Assembly (NCBI GenBank): GCA_963693365.1
Contig: CAVNZM010000004.1
Span: forward strand, 10,478,001-10,542,000
Reading direction: 5' to 3'
Length of the DNA stretch: 64,000 bases
From: Amoebidium appalachense
Lineage: Eukaryota; Ichthyosporea
A program made the position numbers and the translations under genes. The notes beneath the pieces are model-generated. The model was not told where the DNA came from. It made no database searches and saw nothing but the letters and a program-made list of their open reading frames with translations. This document shows, piece after piece, positions 22,391 to 43,681 of this stretch. Numbering within the stretch: position 1 is the first letter of the stretch; every line of letters begins with the position of its first letter.

Positions 22391-23823
22391 TCAAGTGTTC
22401 ACATTGCCAGCCAGTGTAGCAGACTCACACCTATCAACATGCTTTCGATCAAAAAGTTCAGCACAAAAGTGGCACCAGCGGCGATGGAAACAAGAATTAC
22501 AACGCCACTGCACAACTTCCCAGGCAATATCAACATCAGAGCACCATACAGACTTATCTACTAGGGTGGTATCCATACGTACAGCAGGAGAAATGTATCC
22601 TGCCAAAGCTCCCCACTGCGATAATGATCAGCACGGTGTTGCGGAACATAACACATGCCGACTGAGTTTTACCTTTGATTTCTCTATCAGAACGAGAAAG
22701 AAACTTAAACTGCGTATGGTAATAACTCGAAAAGGCAGGAAAAACAGGGAGAGAAAAGAAAGAGGGAGTGAGTTGGCGAGAGGACGAATCAGGTTGAAAG
22801 AGGGTAGGCTGAGGACATTCAGAAGTGGCGTTGGTGAATCGGGGGGGAAGAGGGATTGAGGGAGGGGGGGGGGAAAGACAGCATAAAGAGGGTGACCATC
22901 AGGTATCCTAACTAAATGAAAACAAAAACGAAGAGAGACAATTCCTCCATACGACAAACAGCAGACGACAATCCAAACATACTGATTAAGGGAGGCACAA
23001 ACCGAGTACGAAACAAAGTGCGCAGCGCAGTACCCTGAAAATCGTCGAACTCTTTCAGCGCCACGGCCGCCTCGCGAGGTGGGGCGCAGGCCAATAGCGG
23101 AAGTCCATATTCGAAAGTCGGCCGTAAAAAAGTTTTACAGTAGAGAAGAAGGTTCGCAGGATGGATCATAGACTCCCGTTGAAACATATTTGACACGATG
23201 TGAAGCTTACCCTTCGCACGAGCGATCCGTGCCGCGAGGAGCTTGCGAAAATCAATACCCCGTGCAGTAAAAGGAATACCCAAATAGTCATAGGTGCTCT
23301 GAACAGGAATAGGAAGACCGGCCAATCGAAAGGAAGCGTTTTTCGAAAAAGTAGCAAACTTTGCAATTCCAACTGTCATGAGATTCTCGGTGCACCATTG
23401 ATCCACCTGACGAAGCATCTGGTGCATGACGTCTTCGGTTAAGGAACAAAGAACATTATCGTCCGGATCCGCAAAAAGGAGACCCGGTACACGGCGGGTA
23501 TGCAGTTGGCCAAAAGGTTCGAGGGCGCAGGCTAAATCGTCGATGAAAACGTCAAACAACAACGGACTCAGGAGGGACCCCTGCAGAAGACCCCGAGAAC
23601 GAGAAAAACCGGGCGTTAATGTTCCATAGACCGCCGCTCGTCCGCGAGTGGTATCGAACAGGGCTTGCAGAAGACGGCCAAAGGGGGCTGGTAAGCCCCG
23701 CATAGCCAGCTTATGCAAGAACTTTAAAACCGTTTCCGGTGATGATTGGCCATTAGCGTCCTCATTGTTTACCAAAAAGCGTTTACCAATCGTTAGAGGA
23801 GCCAGTGCAGAGGGGTGAAGGGC
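22391..23823 (-). pseudogene. Degenerate LINE (non-LTR) reverse transcriptase remnant
   Basis: From 23823 down to 22912 one frame encodes the C-terminal half of a non-LTR reverse transcriptase: motif B (GLLQGSLLSPLLFDVFIDDL), a catalytic block reading FADPDDNVL, then the thumb region with YDYLGIPF and FLRPTFEYGLPLLAC. The RT motif A region and any endonuclease are missing, so the copy is 5'-truncated, as is usual for LINEs. Normal RTs have F/YxDD; here two residues split the motif, so activity is unlikely. After stops and a frame change, 22606-22391 encodes a CCHC zinc knuckle (CHFC, then H and C in DRKHVDRC) of the kind found at LINE ORF2 C termini, supporting one decayed element. The GC-rich, repeat-free coding stretch contrasts with its surroundings. 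Confidence 0.82.
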
Positions 23824-24306
23824 TAACTAATTCAATCAAAACACATGAAAACCAAAAAAATATGGAATATGATTGTTGTGCACCCCCTTGACCCCGCGTA
23901 GTAGACCCCCTTGACCCCATTTTTTTTCTTCTTTTGACTTCAAACTTTGAAAATACCATATACATGTAAATCAAACGCTGGCGGAAGCCGCCTTGCGCAG
24001 GTTTGAACCGGCCAAAAAAGAGAACTTGAAGGAAAGAGAGTTTTCAGAGTCTAGAATTCAAACACCAGCTGGCAGACCCCAACTTCTTTTCTACCATCCG
24101 TACTGTCACCTTCCACGTGCACCGGCGCTCCCACGCCCACCCGAGAGAGTTTCTAGAGTCAGATTTCAGACACAAGCTGTCAGACCCCCAGTTTGCAGCT
24201 TCTTTTCCCAGACCTACGCGTGACTGACCAAATACATATAGACCGCAGCTGAGTTGGCGCCCGCGCGCGCAGCGGGCGCACAGACGTGTACAAAGCAGAG
24301 GGTATA

Positions 24307-24340
<34 letters not shown>

Positions 24341-24775
24341 TTGTATGGTTATTTGCCACGCGTATGTATTGTGTGTGATTGTGTGTTCGCGTGTCGGATG
24401 CATGGAGCGTGATCGTGTGCGTGTAGGCCCTCGCTTGTGTGTGTGTGTGTGTGTGTGCGTGTGTGTGTGTGTGTGTGTGCACCTGTGTAATGTTTGTCTG
24501 TTTGTTTGTGTGTATTTGTGTCCCAGTTTCGGCGTGCTTGCGTGCGTTCCTGTGTGCACGTATGATGCGTGCGAGTGTGTGTGTGCCGTGCGCATGAGTG
24601 CCAACGTGCGAGTCATGATGCGTGCGCATGAAAGCTTTCACATGTGCCATGCATGTCAGTACTAGTGTCCGCGTAAGTCCAACGATGGGTGAAGCGAGTG
24701 ATGTGTGTGCCAGTGCGAATCAAACTACGAGTAATGTGCTAAAACACCTATGCTGCCATACTTTCGAGATCCGGC
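23824..24775. other. Spacer with C-run and GT-rich tract
   Basis: A 30-base C-run (24310-24340) is followed by GT-rich sequence (24360-24655). There is a short imperfect direct duplication near 24045-24190, where the words CAGACCCC and TTTTC recur. No gene recognised. Confidence 0.45.
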
Positions 24776-26456
<1,681 letters not shown>

Positions 26457-26858
26457 ATACATAGGCTGTCTGGCTGTTGTTGGGTACTATTGTGAAACCC
26501 GGCACCTGCATGCGCAGCTGGCCACCTTGGGCCTGGCACTGTGGTCTTTTCTAAACCCCCATAATGCATTCGCAGTTCAGTTCAGTTGCTCGCATCCCAA
26601 ATATGGTATTACACTACTCGCAAAAAAGGTAAAGTTTTTATAGTTGGCGCGGCAGGAAACAAATCGAACATATGGTTTCTATATTGCACCATGTATGCAG
26701 GGCGCGACACTCCGGCGGAACTTGGCTACAAAACTGTGGGAATGTGCGGAGGAATGCCGAAGAACGGGCAGATTGCTTCAGTGTCAGGGCATGAAGTGCG
26801 CGTTTAGCCAACCAAAGTGCTCATAAATCACACATTATATTCGGCGTCAAGATGTTAT
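26457..26858. other. Spacer upstream of the GPCR promoter
   Basis: Unique-looking sequence with short open frames (for example 26586-26826) that have no recognisable domain and no splice support. Confidence 0.4.
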
Positions 26859-27090
26859 CCAATAATAACTGCAAATATCTTTGAATACGTTTAGGAATGA
26901 CCAATCAGGTCAACCTTCACTGGAGATTATTTAGATCTGTGGGCTGAGTCACCGTGCCGCTGTCAGTCACAGTGACTGTCACACGTGTACTACGTACGGC
27001 ACTACATGTGCGCTTCCGCATTTACCAGCGTGGAATATAGAAAACGCAACACAATTACATGTAAAATGCACATGTTCAGGGCTTATATAT
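26859..27090 (+). promoter_or_regulatory. Probable GPCR promoter: two CCAAT boxes and a TATA box
   Basis: CCAAT at 26859 and 26901 precede TTATATAT at 27083-27090. The GPCR start codon lies at 27314, giving a leader of about 200 bases. Assignment rests on motif order and distance only. Confidence 0.45.
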
Positions 27091-27313
27091 GAAAAAACTA
27101 GGATTTCTGTGCACAATTTAGCCGTCAACGAGGCACGCCATTTTGCCAAAGTCATTATCACGAAGCTGCGGCAAAGACAACCGCATCGAAATCATGTGCA
27201 CCGACAACAATGCCAACAGTTCCTAAAAGCCCTGCTGACGGTTTACAATACACACACTAATAGCCTACACAGTTTTTCAACACTATATCATTGACCACAA
27301 CAATGCACGCAGA

Positions 27314-28133
27314 ATGCATCCAAAACCCTACATAGCTAGCTTTGGGCTAGTGTCCGTGCAAGCAATCACATTCTTTTTCTGCCTCTTATTAGGCTCTTTA
27401 TTATCTCCACTCACACATGCATTTATTTCAGATAAAGTTGAGCTCATAGATGGAACCATCAGACCCCAAAACGAAACATGGCTAGAATACGCAAAATTTC
27501 TCTGCTTGACACGTTGTTGTTGCGGTGAGGACCAACTAGCACCACGTGTTTTTGCCAGCATGAGCACAGACCCAAACACATGGCTAGGTGTTTTTGAACC
27601 CGTAACAGGAGTGGAATCAGTGCAGGAATACCCGTTAGCAGATAGGTATATCGTTTTGTCGGAAAAAACTGCGCTTGGGCATAGGCAAAGGGGTAAGCGG
27701 CTGGAGTTTCCGGACAGGCTTGTGTTGTGGAGTCCTTTTACAAAACCACGATCAGCGAATTTCCGGGCGCAAGTGGTTAAAGCAATGCAGGTGAGTGCAA
27801 AAAACAGAAAACACAGATATCAAGGTGCCCTTCTACTTTGCAGCAGCGCTTGCACATTTGCGCACACGCACGCGCTCATACACGTGCACACATCTACCTG
27901 GTGCAAGCCAAGCACGCTCACAGGCGCATACACTGTAGCCGTTATTGTGCAGCCTAAGCACCCTCAGCAGAACACCATGACCCGCAAACATTGTGCTGAT
28001 ATTTCGCTTGCAATGCAAAATGCACATATCGTAACACACATATGCATCCGTTTATATAGCGACGAACCTGTTGGCGGGTACATAATTGCTGTAAACTGTG
28101 CTTTGCAGCGACGGTTTTTTGATAGCCTTTCGC

Positions 28134-28181
<48 letters not shown>

Positions 28182-28545
28182 ACCCACCCACCCACCCATC
28201 CACCCACCCACACCCGTAAAAAAAAAAAAAATGGAAAAAAAAAAAGGCTACGTAGGGTGTAGTCTTTTTGACACTAACTCAAACAGTAGCTATCTTTTCC
28301 TGCCACCTACTAGATTTCACACTAGCAAGGGAGTTTGCCAGCATCCGCTCACACAGGCAGTGCGCACGGGCAAACACACACTCACACGAGTGTAAACACA
28401 CAAGCACGTGCATGCACTTGCACGCTGCCACACAAGCAGAAGCACACACAAACACACACACGCACACACAAACACACACACACACATGCACACATACACA
28501 CACGCACATACCCACACACACACACACACACACACACCTACACAC

Positions 28546-28635
<90 letters not shown>

Positions 28636-29769
28636 CACATACACACACAGTGTACAACACACACACACACCTATATACACATTCACACCTGCACACACAT
28701 CCTATATACACATGCACATGTACACTGCTTACACGAGCACAAAGCCACCAAACACATACACACAGAGTGCAATGTGGCAGCGTGCACACACACACACACA
28801 AACACACCTACCCACACACGCACATACCGTACACGGCGACACACACTTCACTTGCACAGGCAAATCTACACTGTTGTCTGTCACACACACACTTGCCCTG
28901 TCACACACACACTTGCCCAGACAACCGGCATACCCTGCATACATACACATCTAGCGGAACACATACACACATGCTCCGCACGTACGCGCACACACATACA
29001 CACACACACACATACATACACACACACATACATACACACACCCACCCACAAAAAACGCACACGCACACGCACACCCACCCACCCACACACATGACACGCA
29101 CACACTCTCACGCGCGCACATATAGACACCTATACACAGTGGCACTTAGATTTCATAATATGGACCGTTAACTGGTGCACCCACTGAGTGGCGTACACGT
29201 GCATTTGTGCATTTATCTCGCTGGTCCGAAGCATATATTGTCTAGCTTCACCTTTTCATCCCTTCTAATGATTTACGAGCCAGCATGTTGACTCCTCCCC
29301 CCCAACCCTCTTCCCTCCCCTGCCCCCCCCTCCCCCCTCCCCTTTCCTCCCCCTTCCCCCCCATCCATCCTCCAGGAAATGGTATGCCTAAGTGCTCTCA
29401 GCAGCCCCACCCGCCCACTGACCCTCGAGCTCTGGAATGTTCCGTGGGAAACCTTCGATTCGATTCTTTCGAGCAAAATACCTGCCTTTGGCTCAATCCC
29501 CCAATCAGATCGCCCGGACGTGATCATAGTACGCCACACAGACATACAGACACTGGACGCGCAGCATATGCTTGGAGACGTAAACAGGCACATACAGAGA
29601 TATATATCGTCGTGTTGGGATAATGGGGAGAATCCGGATGTTGCGGTTCAGAATCTAGTGAGCAGGGAGGTGTTGAGTTACCTTGCTGACAGTATGAGAC
29701 TGGATATGGATACGTGGGGGGCTGTGCCTTTTGCGGCTGGATCACAGCTGACAGTCTACAATAGCAGGT

Positions 29770-29801
<32 letters not shown>

Positions 29802-29990
29802 GGGAGGGGGGCGGGAGGAGGAGGAAGCGGGGGGAAGGAGGGGGAGGGGGGAGTGTGTGTGTTCGTACGTGTGGGGAGGGAGGTGGGGGGTAGGGGGCAT
29901 GTGTGTATTTGTGTGTGCGTGTGTGTTGGGGGGGGGGGGGGGGGGGTATTTGTGTTCGCGTGTGTGCTGTAGGGGGGGGGGGGTAGGCAT

Positions 29991-30022
<32 letters not shown>

Positions 30023-33000
30023 CACGATTGTGTGTTGTTTGTGTGTTTGTGTGTGTGTGTTGTGTGTGCATGTTCATGACGTACTACGCGTGCCTGCACG
30101 CATGTGAGCGTGTGGCCGCATGCCTGTGCGCACGTGTTCTACCGGCATGCACGTGTACATGTGTGTGTGTGTGCCTGTATGCACGCCTGCATGCATGCCC
30201 GTGCGCGTGTGTTTGTGTTTGTGAACGTGTGTTTGTGTGTGCGCTCTGTGCATATGGCAATCCTCCCCCCCCCCCCCCCCCCCTCCCCCTCCCACCCTTT
30301 TTTTTTTTTTTTAACTGTGCGCCTGCGTGAAAAAAAGAAAAAAGAAAAAAGAAAAAGAAAAGAAAAAAAAGCCCAAACGAGAAAAGGCAAAATCACATAC
30401 CCCTTTGCACCTCTGTATTCTGTGCACCAAATGAATTGTCTATGCCCACTCTCGTCAATCAGCGCCCTCTCCCCCCCCTCCCCCCTCCCTCCCCCTCCCC
30501 CCCCCCCCCCCCCCTCCCCCTCCCCCGCCCGTTCCCGTGCCTGTGCCTTTTGCCAACCCTCATCCTCCCAACAGAACAATTGCGGAATGTGGCTCTCCTG
30601 CCCCTCCTGCCCCATTTACCACATATGCGGCATATGCAAAAGAGGCATACAATATGACTTGGTCGTGGGAGCGATTCATAGCCACCGCACGCAACATTAC
30701 GCGAAAATTCAACCGGCCGTCGTTTCATTTCGACCCCGGATATGACAACGAAATGCTTTTGTTTCAGACGATGCAGGATGGGATGTTTGGACGAATAACA
30801 GAGGATGATCCGATTACGGATTACAAGTGCACACTGGGGAGTGATGTATTTTCATCGTCGCTCAAGGTATGCTTAGAATTTCGTGCCTGGTGGGGGTCCA
30901 TTCTCTGCATATATGCATTTTCTCACTATACTTAACTTGCCATATGTTACAGCCTATTGCATCTATGTCCTCCTCCCTTTTTGTGTCTCGTTTTCATTCT
31001 TCGCGCTTCCTTCCCTTCGCCCTCCCCCTCCCCTCTTCCCTCCTTTCCCCCCCTCCCCACCCTTCCCCCCCTTCATCCCCCCCCCCCCCCCCCCCCAACC
31101 CCCCCACCCCACCCCTTTTTGCATACCCATCTCGGTATTATGCAGTGAATCCCATACTCACTCCCTCTTCACGGGCAGGAGCGACTTCTTCCCCTCATCA
31201 CCGAAGGGTTGATGGATCTCGACATATTTCCGCCCGACGACCCGAATTTCATTGAATGGAATAGCTCATACCCTAACATTGGAATGCCGCCCAAAGCCCC
31301 ATTCGTGCAATACGACAATATGGATTCCGTGGGACCCGGAACCCCCGAATCACAGAAAATCCTTTTTGGGCTGAGTTTGAGCAATAGCGATGAACCCGCA
31401 CCCAACCACCCTGAAATTTCAATCACGGTACCCCCCCACACATTTTCAACACTTTATGGCTACGGTCTTGCCATCACCCCGAATGCACGAAACAGCAGTT
31501 TGGCGTGGGAGATGATCCTGCAGTTAATTTCCTTCGAGCGGGGGTTTTTGGCAGGCGCAAATTACGCAATGGATTTTTTCCCTCCCTACGCAGGAGCCGA
31601 ATACGTGGCCGAATGGCCGTGGAGCAAGGAGCCCCGAGCCAAATTTATTATGCTTTCTGTCAAAAATTTTGCGATCCCAATCGGATTTCCTTATGGAACC
31701 CCCAAGGAAATTGCATCATTTCGGCAGTTTAAACCCCTCAGACATTACCTTTTGGGGTTGGCGGTGAAAAACGATTCCGTGGAAAGTGCGGCCGCCGTGG
31801 CATGCAGTGTTATGAATCACGCCTTCCTCCCCACATGCACGTACTCTAGCCACCTGGACTCTAAACAGAGCACATGTGACCCCCTGTCGAATGAAATCAA
31901 AATCGAATTTTCATGGAAAATGCACAACGCCACACATGTTTCATGCCGCGACGACAACAACACGCTCCCGCACCCCACGATGCTCGCATGCAATTTTGTC
32001 GGACGAAAAACTCAAAAAGCGGTCGCGGGGTATGCTCTTGGCGGTGTCAGTCTTCTTTACTGCCTATTTTTAGGAGTCGGAGTGTGGACGTTACGCAAAA
32101 GGAAGGGTATAAAAAGCGCCTCGCCGATATTTTGCATCACTATTCTCGTTGGTGCCGCTCTCATGTTTACTTCTCTCTTCCTGTTTCCTGGCCTCCCTTC
32201 GCCTTTCAGAATGGGCATGGCTGTTGCCGTGTTTACCACGGGTTTTACCCTCCTCTTTGCCTCGCTCGCCGTGAAACTTTACCGCATTCACATATGTTTC
32301 GACAAGGCGCGAAAGATTCGAACGGCGACTTCCTATGATCTACACGACCGAAATCTCGCCGTAATCGTCCTAATCTTAGTTTTTATAAACATTCTACTAT
32401 GTGTTCTATTCTTGACAACAGAAGGTGTTCAACCAATTATGACGCACAAACAGATAACCATCGTAGGGGGGACCAATGAGTATCCAGGGATAGGGTCGGT
32501 AGTATTCAACGTGGATTCAACGGGAATTCTGCTGCCCGTTGGGGCTGCGTTTTGGGTGCTGTGTGTGTACAACTCGATCCTTGTGTTGGCCTGCTGCATG
32601 CTGAGTGCAACCATCTGGAGTGTGCCCAGTGAGTACCAGGAAGGTGTGTGCCTGCCCCCCCCCCCCCCCCCCCCCCCCCCCTCTTCCTTCCCCCCCCCCA
32701 AACACCGTATACACACAAACACACAAAACAAAACATAACAAAACCACAGGTTGCAGTGGTGTTTGTAGATGTTGAGAATGAGCCCGTTACGGGTCCTATT
32801 TACTTCTGAAAACTCACATGATCAGTGAAGGGTCTAACGCTTCCCCCCTCCCCCCTTCCCCCCTCCCCCCCCCCCCCCCTCCTCCCCCCCCCCCCAACCC
32901 CCTCCCCCTACCCCCATAATATCCCCCATTCCCTCAGATCGTCTTCTCTCCGGTGACTAGCCCCACTTTTTTACGTTGAGGGGGGGGGGGGGGGGGGGGG

Positions 33001-34099
33001 GGCAAGGTCAAGTGTGTTGCAGAGCATGAAGCACACGTATTCATCCACGACCGACAATTAGTAATGCAGATTGAAGGACACACCAACTCCACACCCCGAC
33101 CCACCCACTTTTTCAACCATCGGCACTCTTTGTGTGTGCCCTTTTTAAACTTGATCTTATTTGACTGTGTACTTCGTACTGTGAGCTTGCATTCTGAGTT
33201 CTAACCCTTCCCCCCCTCCCCCCCCCCGGCAAACACACACAGGCAAATTCATGGTAGCCGTTGTGTACAACCTCCTTGTAGTTTTCATCATAGCCGGGCC
33301 TATGATCACAAACTACACCGACAACACCACCCGCTACACCGTCGTATGCGGCGCCACGTTTTTCTCCCTTTTCCTCGCCCTCTCTATACTCTTCATCCCC
33401 AAGATTTCCCGCGCCATCGGATTCGCAATCGCTCTTCATGGGTTCAGTTCCTATACCCAATCAACACAGATGCAAAACATGGAGGGAGGTAATGGCAACC
33501 GTGTGTGTTGGAGAGGAGACAGTAAAAAAGGGACGTTAACACAAGCACGTCGAACCGGGAATCTACCTACATCTATTACACAAGGGGCAGCCATGCGCAC
33601 ATGTTCTACGGGAACAAGGAGATTGCTTCTTCCACGCCAACCACCGGGAGAGGTACCTAGGCCATCTACAAGAAGCGACATATCGGCGGATATATCAGAT
33701 GAGGCGAGCACAAAACGAGAAAGAGTGGAGGGGACAATACTTATGCAGACGCTACAGCAAACGGATTCGGATCTGGGATCAGTGCGCGTGTTCGGATACA
33801 AGCAAAAACCTGCTTGTTCGCCATCGTTGGCATTGCTTGGTGCTGGAAACTCAACTGCATACGTGGGTTGTTCGAGTAGTGATGCATTCCTGTATGACCC
33901 ACACACACCGCCTGCTTCACCAGATCCGGCACCTTCAATATCTCGTATAATGCACGCACAGAGCACGCAACATGTTGTTAGGATGTTCGAGGCAAGAATA
34001 GCCGAGTTAGAGGATAGGAATAAGTCTTTGACTTTGCAGCTGGAAAAGACACAAAAGGGAAAGAATGTGAGCCAGGTGGGTGGCCGTAGAAGTCTTTAG
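27314..34099 (+). CDS. Class C GPCR with solute-binding-protein ectodomain
   Basis: Exons: 27314-27790, 29376-29767, 30575-30866, 31179-32628, 33243-34099; phases match and give about 1155 residues. Residues 1-36 form a signal peptide ending THA. The ectodomain (about 40-665) resembles bacterial type 1 extracellular solute-binding proteins: [30 protein letters not shown] followed by [16 protein letters not shown], and [19 protein letters not shown]. Seven helices follow at about 668-690, 700-725, 733-755, 778-800, 837-862, 873-893 and 906-930. Class C hallmarks include [15 protein letters not shown] before and in helix 2, [19 protein letters not shown] in helix 3, and FIPKIS at the end of helix 7. 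The cytoplasmic tail ends in a coiled coil ([20 protein letters not shown]) like those that pair GABA-B receptors. Role: plasma-membrane receptor, probably sensing a small solute or sugar through G proteins; ligand unknown. Exon 4 could instead end at 32643; GTGAGT at 32629 is the better donor. Confidence 0.88.
27791..29375. repeat. GPCR intron 1: C-run, A-runs and long CA-rich tract
   Basis: Holds a C-run of about 44 (28137-28180), A-runs (28217-28245), and CA-rich sequence from 28360 to 29120 including (CA)n of about 39 units (28554-28633). The long His/Thr-rich open frames across it are repeat translations. Confidence 0.9.
29768..30574. repeat. GPCR intron 2: begins directly with (GT)n, then G- and C-runs
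   Basis: The donor is the first unit of a GT tract (29768-29783), followed by G-runs (29784-29800, 29931-29946, 29970-29981), another GT tract (29996-30068), and C-runs near the acceptor (30267-30282, 30496-30514). Confidence 0.88.
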
Positions 34100-34756
34100 C
34101 AAGTTTTCATGTTTACTTGATAACACTGGTTGTAGATATCGTTGATGGTCGTAACTTTTTATTGCGAAAGATTTAGAGTGTTACATCTGTTAGCTCTACT
34201 GGATGGAGCTGGCAACTCAAGGTTAGCTAGGATTTTAGATAATGGCATGAATGAATGTCGCTACAAAACTTCACTTCAGAGCACATATTTTGTACAGTAC
34301 AACACAGGTGTGACAGTAAATGACGACATCTTATTCAGGTTGTACTATGAAGGTTGTTTTCATATACAAAGAGGTACCACTAGCGAATTTTCTTGGGGGA
34401 AAGGTGGCACCTGCATGCAGCCCACTTATTTCTACCGTGCGCCGGCACGTAGCTGTGTCCACCAAACGACCGTACACATGTACACGTACACAGACACACC
34501 GCACGCATGCACACACACACACACGCATACACACACACACACACACACCGTGAAACACACAAACACACACATACACCATACACGTGCAGCCTCAGTCACA
34601 CTGCTTCCCACACCCACTCATAGGGGGGATTACGTAACATACATGATATCCTCGAACATATAAACCACTTATATATCATACTCTCGTCTAATATCTGCTT
34701 CGGTTCTTTGGCGGCTCTTTTTCATATTCTCGAGGTTTTTTGATCTTTCCTCGAGG
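34100..34756. other. Interval between the GPCR and the FAM72-like gene
   Basis: No convincing exon. A CA-rich patch lies at 34485-34585. TATATAT occurs near 34670, about 85 bases before a candidate start codon at 34757, and could serve as the TATA box of the next gene. Confidence 0.4.
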
Positions 34757-41259
<6,503 letters not shown>

Positions 41260-41709
41260 GAAAGAGTGAGGAGCTTAGTAGAGAGTTTGGCACATCCCTT
41301 AGGCTATGTGAGCACACACACACGTGCACACGCATTCAAACATCACTGTTTCATGTAATAAGGGTGGCTATGGTTAACCGTATTTGAAATTTTGCCTACT
41401 GGCGTCTGGCTTGTTAGTGCTAACAATGGCATTTTTTTTTTCGTGTTTGTGTGTGTGGTCCTTTTAGCATCATTCTTTTGTGTACTCTTTGTACTAGTAA
41501 CCTATTTTGAGGAAATCCCCCCCCCCCCCCCCCCCCCCAACCACCACCACCACCACCACTCCACCCACCCAAAACACCCCCCCCCACCCCCCCCCCCTTG
41601 TCCCCCCCCCCCCCCCCCCCCCTCCTCCCCCTGTACCTCCTCCCCCACCCTGAAGCTGACATTGGTGAGGTTTCTACACGTGCCCCTGCCTAACTCTTCC
41701 CCAACACAG

Positions 41710-41993
41710 GCTGTACCCTCTTTGCTGTCAGACGTGGAGGCACTTCGATAGTGCAAAGAAACGGTGGTGTCTGCCCGTACGTTCCCAACAATATGCTAAT
41801 ATGCTGCCAGGATCATGCGGCCCAAGTGGGATGTGTGCTCAATTCATTTATTGCACCTTTGACTGCCTATGGGCGTAGAGGGCAGAGCGTCGTGCCTTGG
41901 CGTGTTGTTGTATTTGTGAATCGGGCTTGTTTGTCTTTGCAAATTTCGAAGAGTTTTTTTTACCTTCTTTTCTTAAAAAAAATGCCTGATTAG
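41710..41993 (+). CDS. Possible terminal exon of the FAM72-like gene
   Basis: The acceptor AACACAG at 41703-41709 is followed by an open frame. In the phase left by the previous exon (phase 1) it reads CTLFAVRRGG and runs to a stop at 41993. In phase 0 it would read AVPSLLSDVEALR and stop at 41750, a length and ending closer to animal FAM72 tails. Neither can be proven. Another option is an acceptor just before CTGACATTGG at about 41656, giving a tail ending EVSTRAPA. Confidence 0.3.
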
Positions 41994-42216
41994 GAAGCCT
42001 CAGGACTTTCTTTTGTTTTCTTCTGTTTCCATCTTTTTGTATTTAAAATAATGTGTGCCAGGTGAATGTGGGGGGGTGACATGTGATAATATGTTATGCG
42101 AATTATGCATGAAACTGAAAGCCATGCTTCTTCTAATACACCTGTCAGACTGAATTGTTGTAGCCTAGGCCTACACACTTGAAAATGTATAAGCTGTACA
42201 AGTGTGTGTGCCACTG

Positions 42217-42282
<66 letters not shown>

Positions 42283-42416
42283 TGTGAGTGATTTATAATG
42301 ACACACAGTTTGTGTGTGTGTGTTGTACATGTGTGTGTGTGTGTGTTACGGTGTGTTTGTGTGTCTTTCAACTCTTCCTCCCTCCCTCCCTCCCTCCCTC
42401 CCTCCCTCCTTTTTTT

Positions 42417-42481
<65 letters not shown>

Positions 42482-42505
42482 CTCTCTCTCTCTAGCTAGA
42501 TCTCT

Positions 42506-42570
<65 letters not shown>

Positions 42571-42741
42571 CCCCCCCCCCCCCCCCCTCTCTCTCTCTCA
42601 GACTGGGGCTCTCTCTCTCTCTCTCTCTCTCTCTGTCCCCCTATGTGTACACGTGTGTGTGTGTGTGTGTGTGTGGGTCTGTGGTTGTGTGTTTGCGTTT
42701 GCTGTGTGCGCCACGGACAGTGTGTGTGTGTGTGTGGGTGA

Positions 42742-42796
<55 letters not shown>

Positions 42797-43681
42797 TGTG
42801 TGCGCGCGCATGTCACTACGTGCACGTACATCTGTGCGTGTACCGTACATACCTGCAGACATGCCATTGGACACACGTCATGTAACTCGTGGATTACTGA
42901 TTACGGTATCATGTACAAACGATTGTTGACATCAACAGGAATGTTATAGGTAGTCTAGACCCCTGGTCATTTCGTCTCTGTCACCCTCCCCCCCCTCCCC
43001 CCCCCCCCCCATTCCCCCTATCCCCCCCCCCCCCCCCCCCCCCCCGGGCCTTTGCCTCTCTTCCCATAATAGCAAACCCACCGTACATCCCAGTGTGTTT
43101 CTCCCCGGGCCCCATCATCAATGGAACCCCAATGTATCGCTATCCGATAATCCATTTGGTTGTTCTTCAACTCACCAACACCACCATACCTACAAACAGA
43201 GACAATACATCCACAGAAAACACGGAGAGGCAGGCAACATCGCAGCTCACAGACAATTTTAGACCGTGACAGGTTCGAACACGAGAACATACGAGCCAAG
43301 GAACAAATTCTAATGCAGGGCGACGGCAAGACATAAAAGAGAAACGGAAGGTATTTACAATGTCTTTTGGGATGTGGGAGAGATAGAAGGCGAGGGGGGA
43401 TCGGGGGTGGGTGGTGGTGGTGGTGGTGGTGGGGGGGGGGGGGGGGGGGGAGAAAGAAGCGGGGAAGAGGGGGATAGTTTCGGCAAAGAGAGAGAAGGGG
43501 GACAGGGGGGAGGGGAGCCGAGGGAAGGATAATGGATAGGGGCGGAGAGTGAGAAAGGAGGCACGAGGAAGGGGGAAGGGCGGGAGGGGGGGGGGGGGGG
43601 GGGGGGGGACGCGAGAGAGAGAAAGAGAGAGAAAGAAATCGCCCACAAAGGAGAAGAAGAAGCCACAGGAAGGACACCCAC
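41994..43681. other. Interval between convergent genes, rich in (GT)n and (TC)n
   Basis: Holds (GT)n (42220-42280), a (CCCT)n and (TC)n block (42372-42634) with a C-run (42568-42587), (GT)n (42721-42792) and C-runs (42987-43045). The final exon(s) of the minus-strand RING/WD40 gene probably lie here: an open stretch at about 43186-43050 (-) after a TTTGTAG acceptor is one candidate but has no recognisable WD repeat. Confidence 0.5.

Noticed and set aside
26586-26826. Open frames of 60-73 residues before the GPCR
   Set aside because: No domain, no splice partners, and they overlap in two frames.
34142-34663. 173-residue open frame after the GPCR
   Set aside because: Second half is CA-repeat translation and the first half has no recognisable domain or conserved partner exon.
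43018-43186. Candidate terminal exon of the RING/WD40 gene (GELKNNQMDYRIAIHWG)
   Set aside because: The frame after the TTTGTAG acceptor does not match the phase of the preceding exon, and no WD repeat signature is present.
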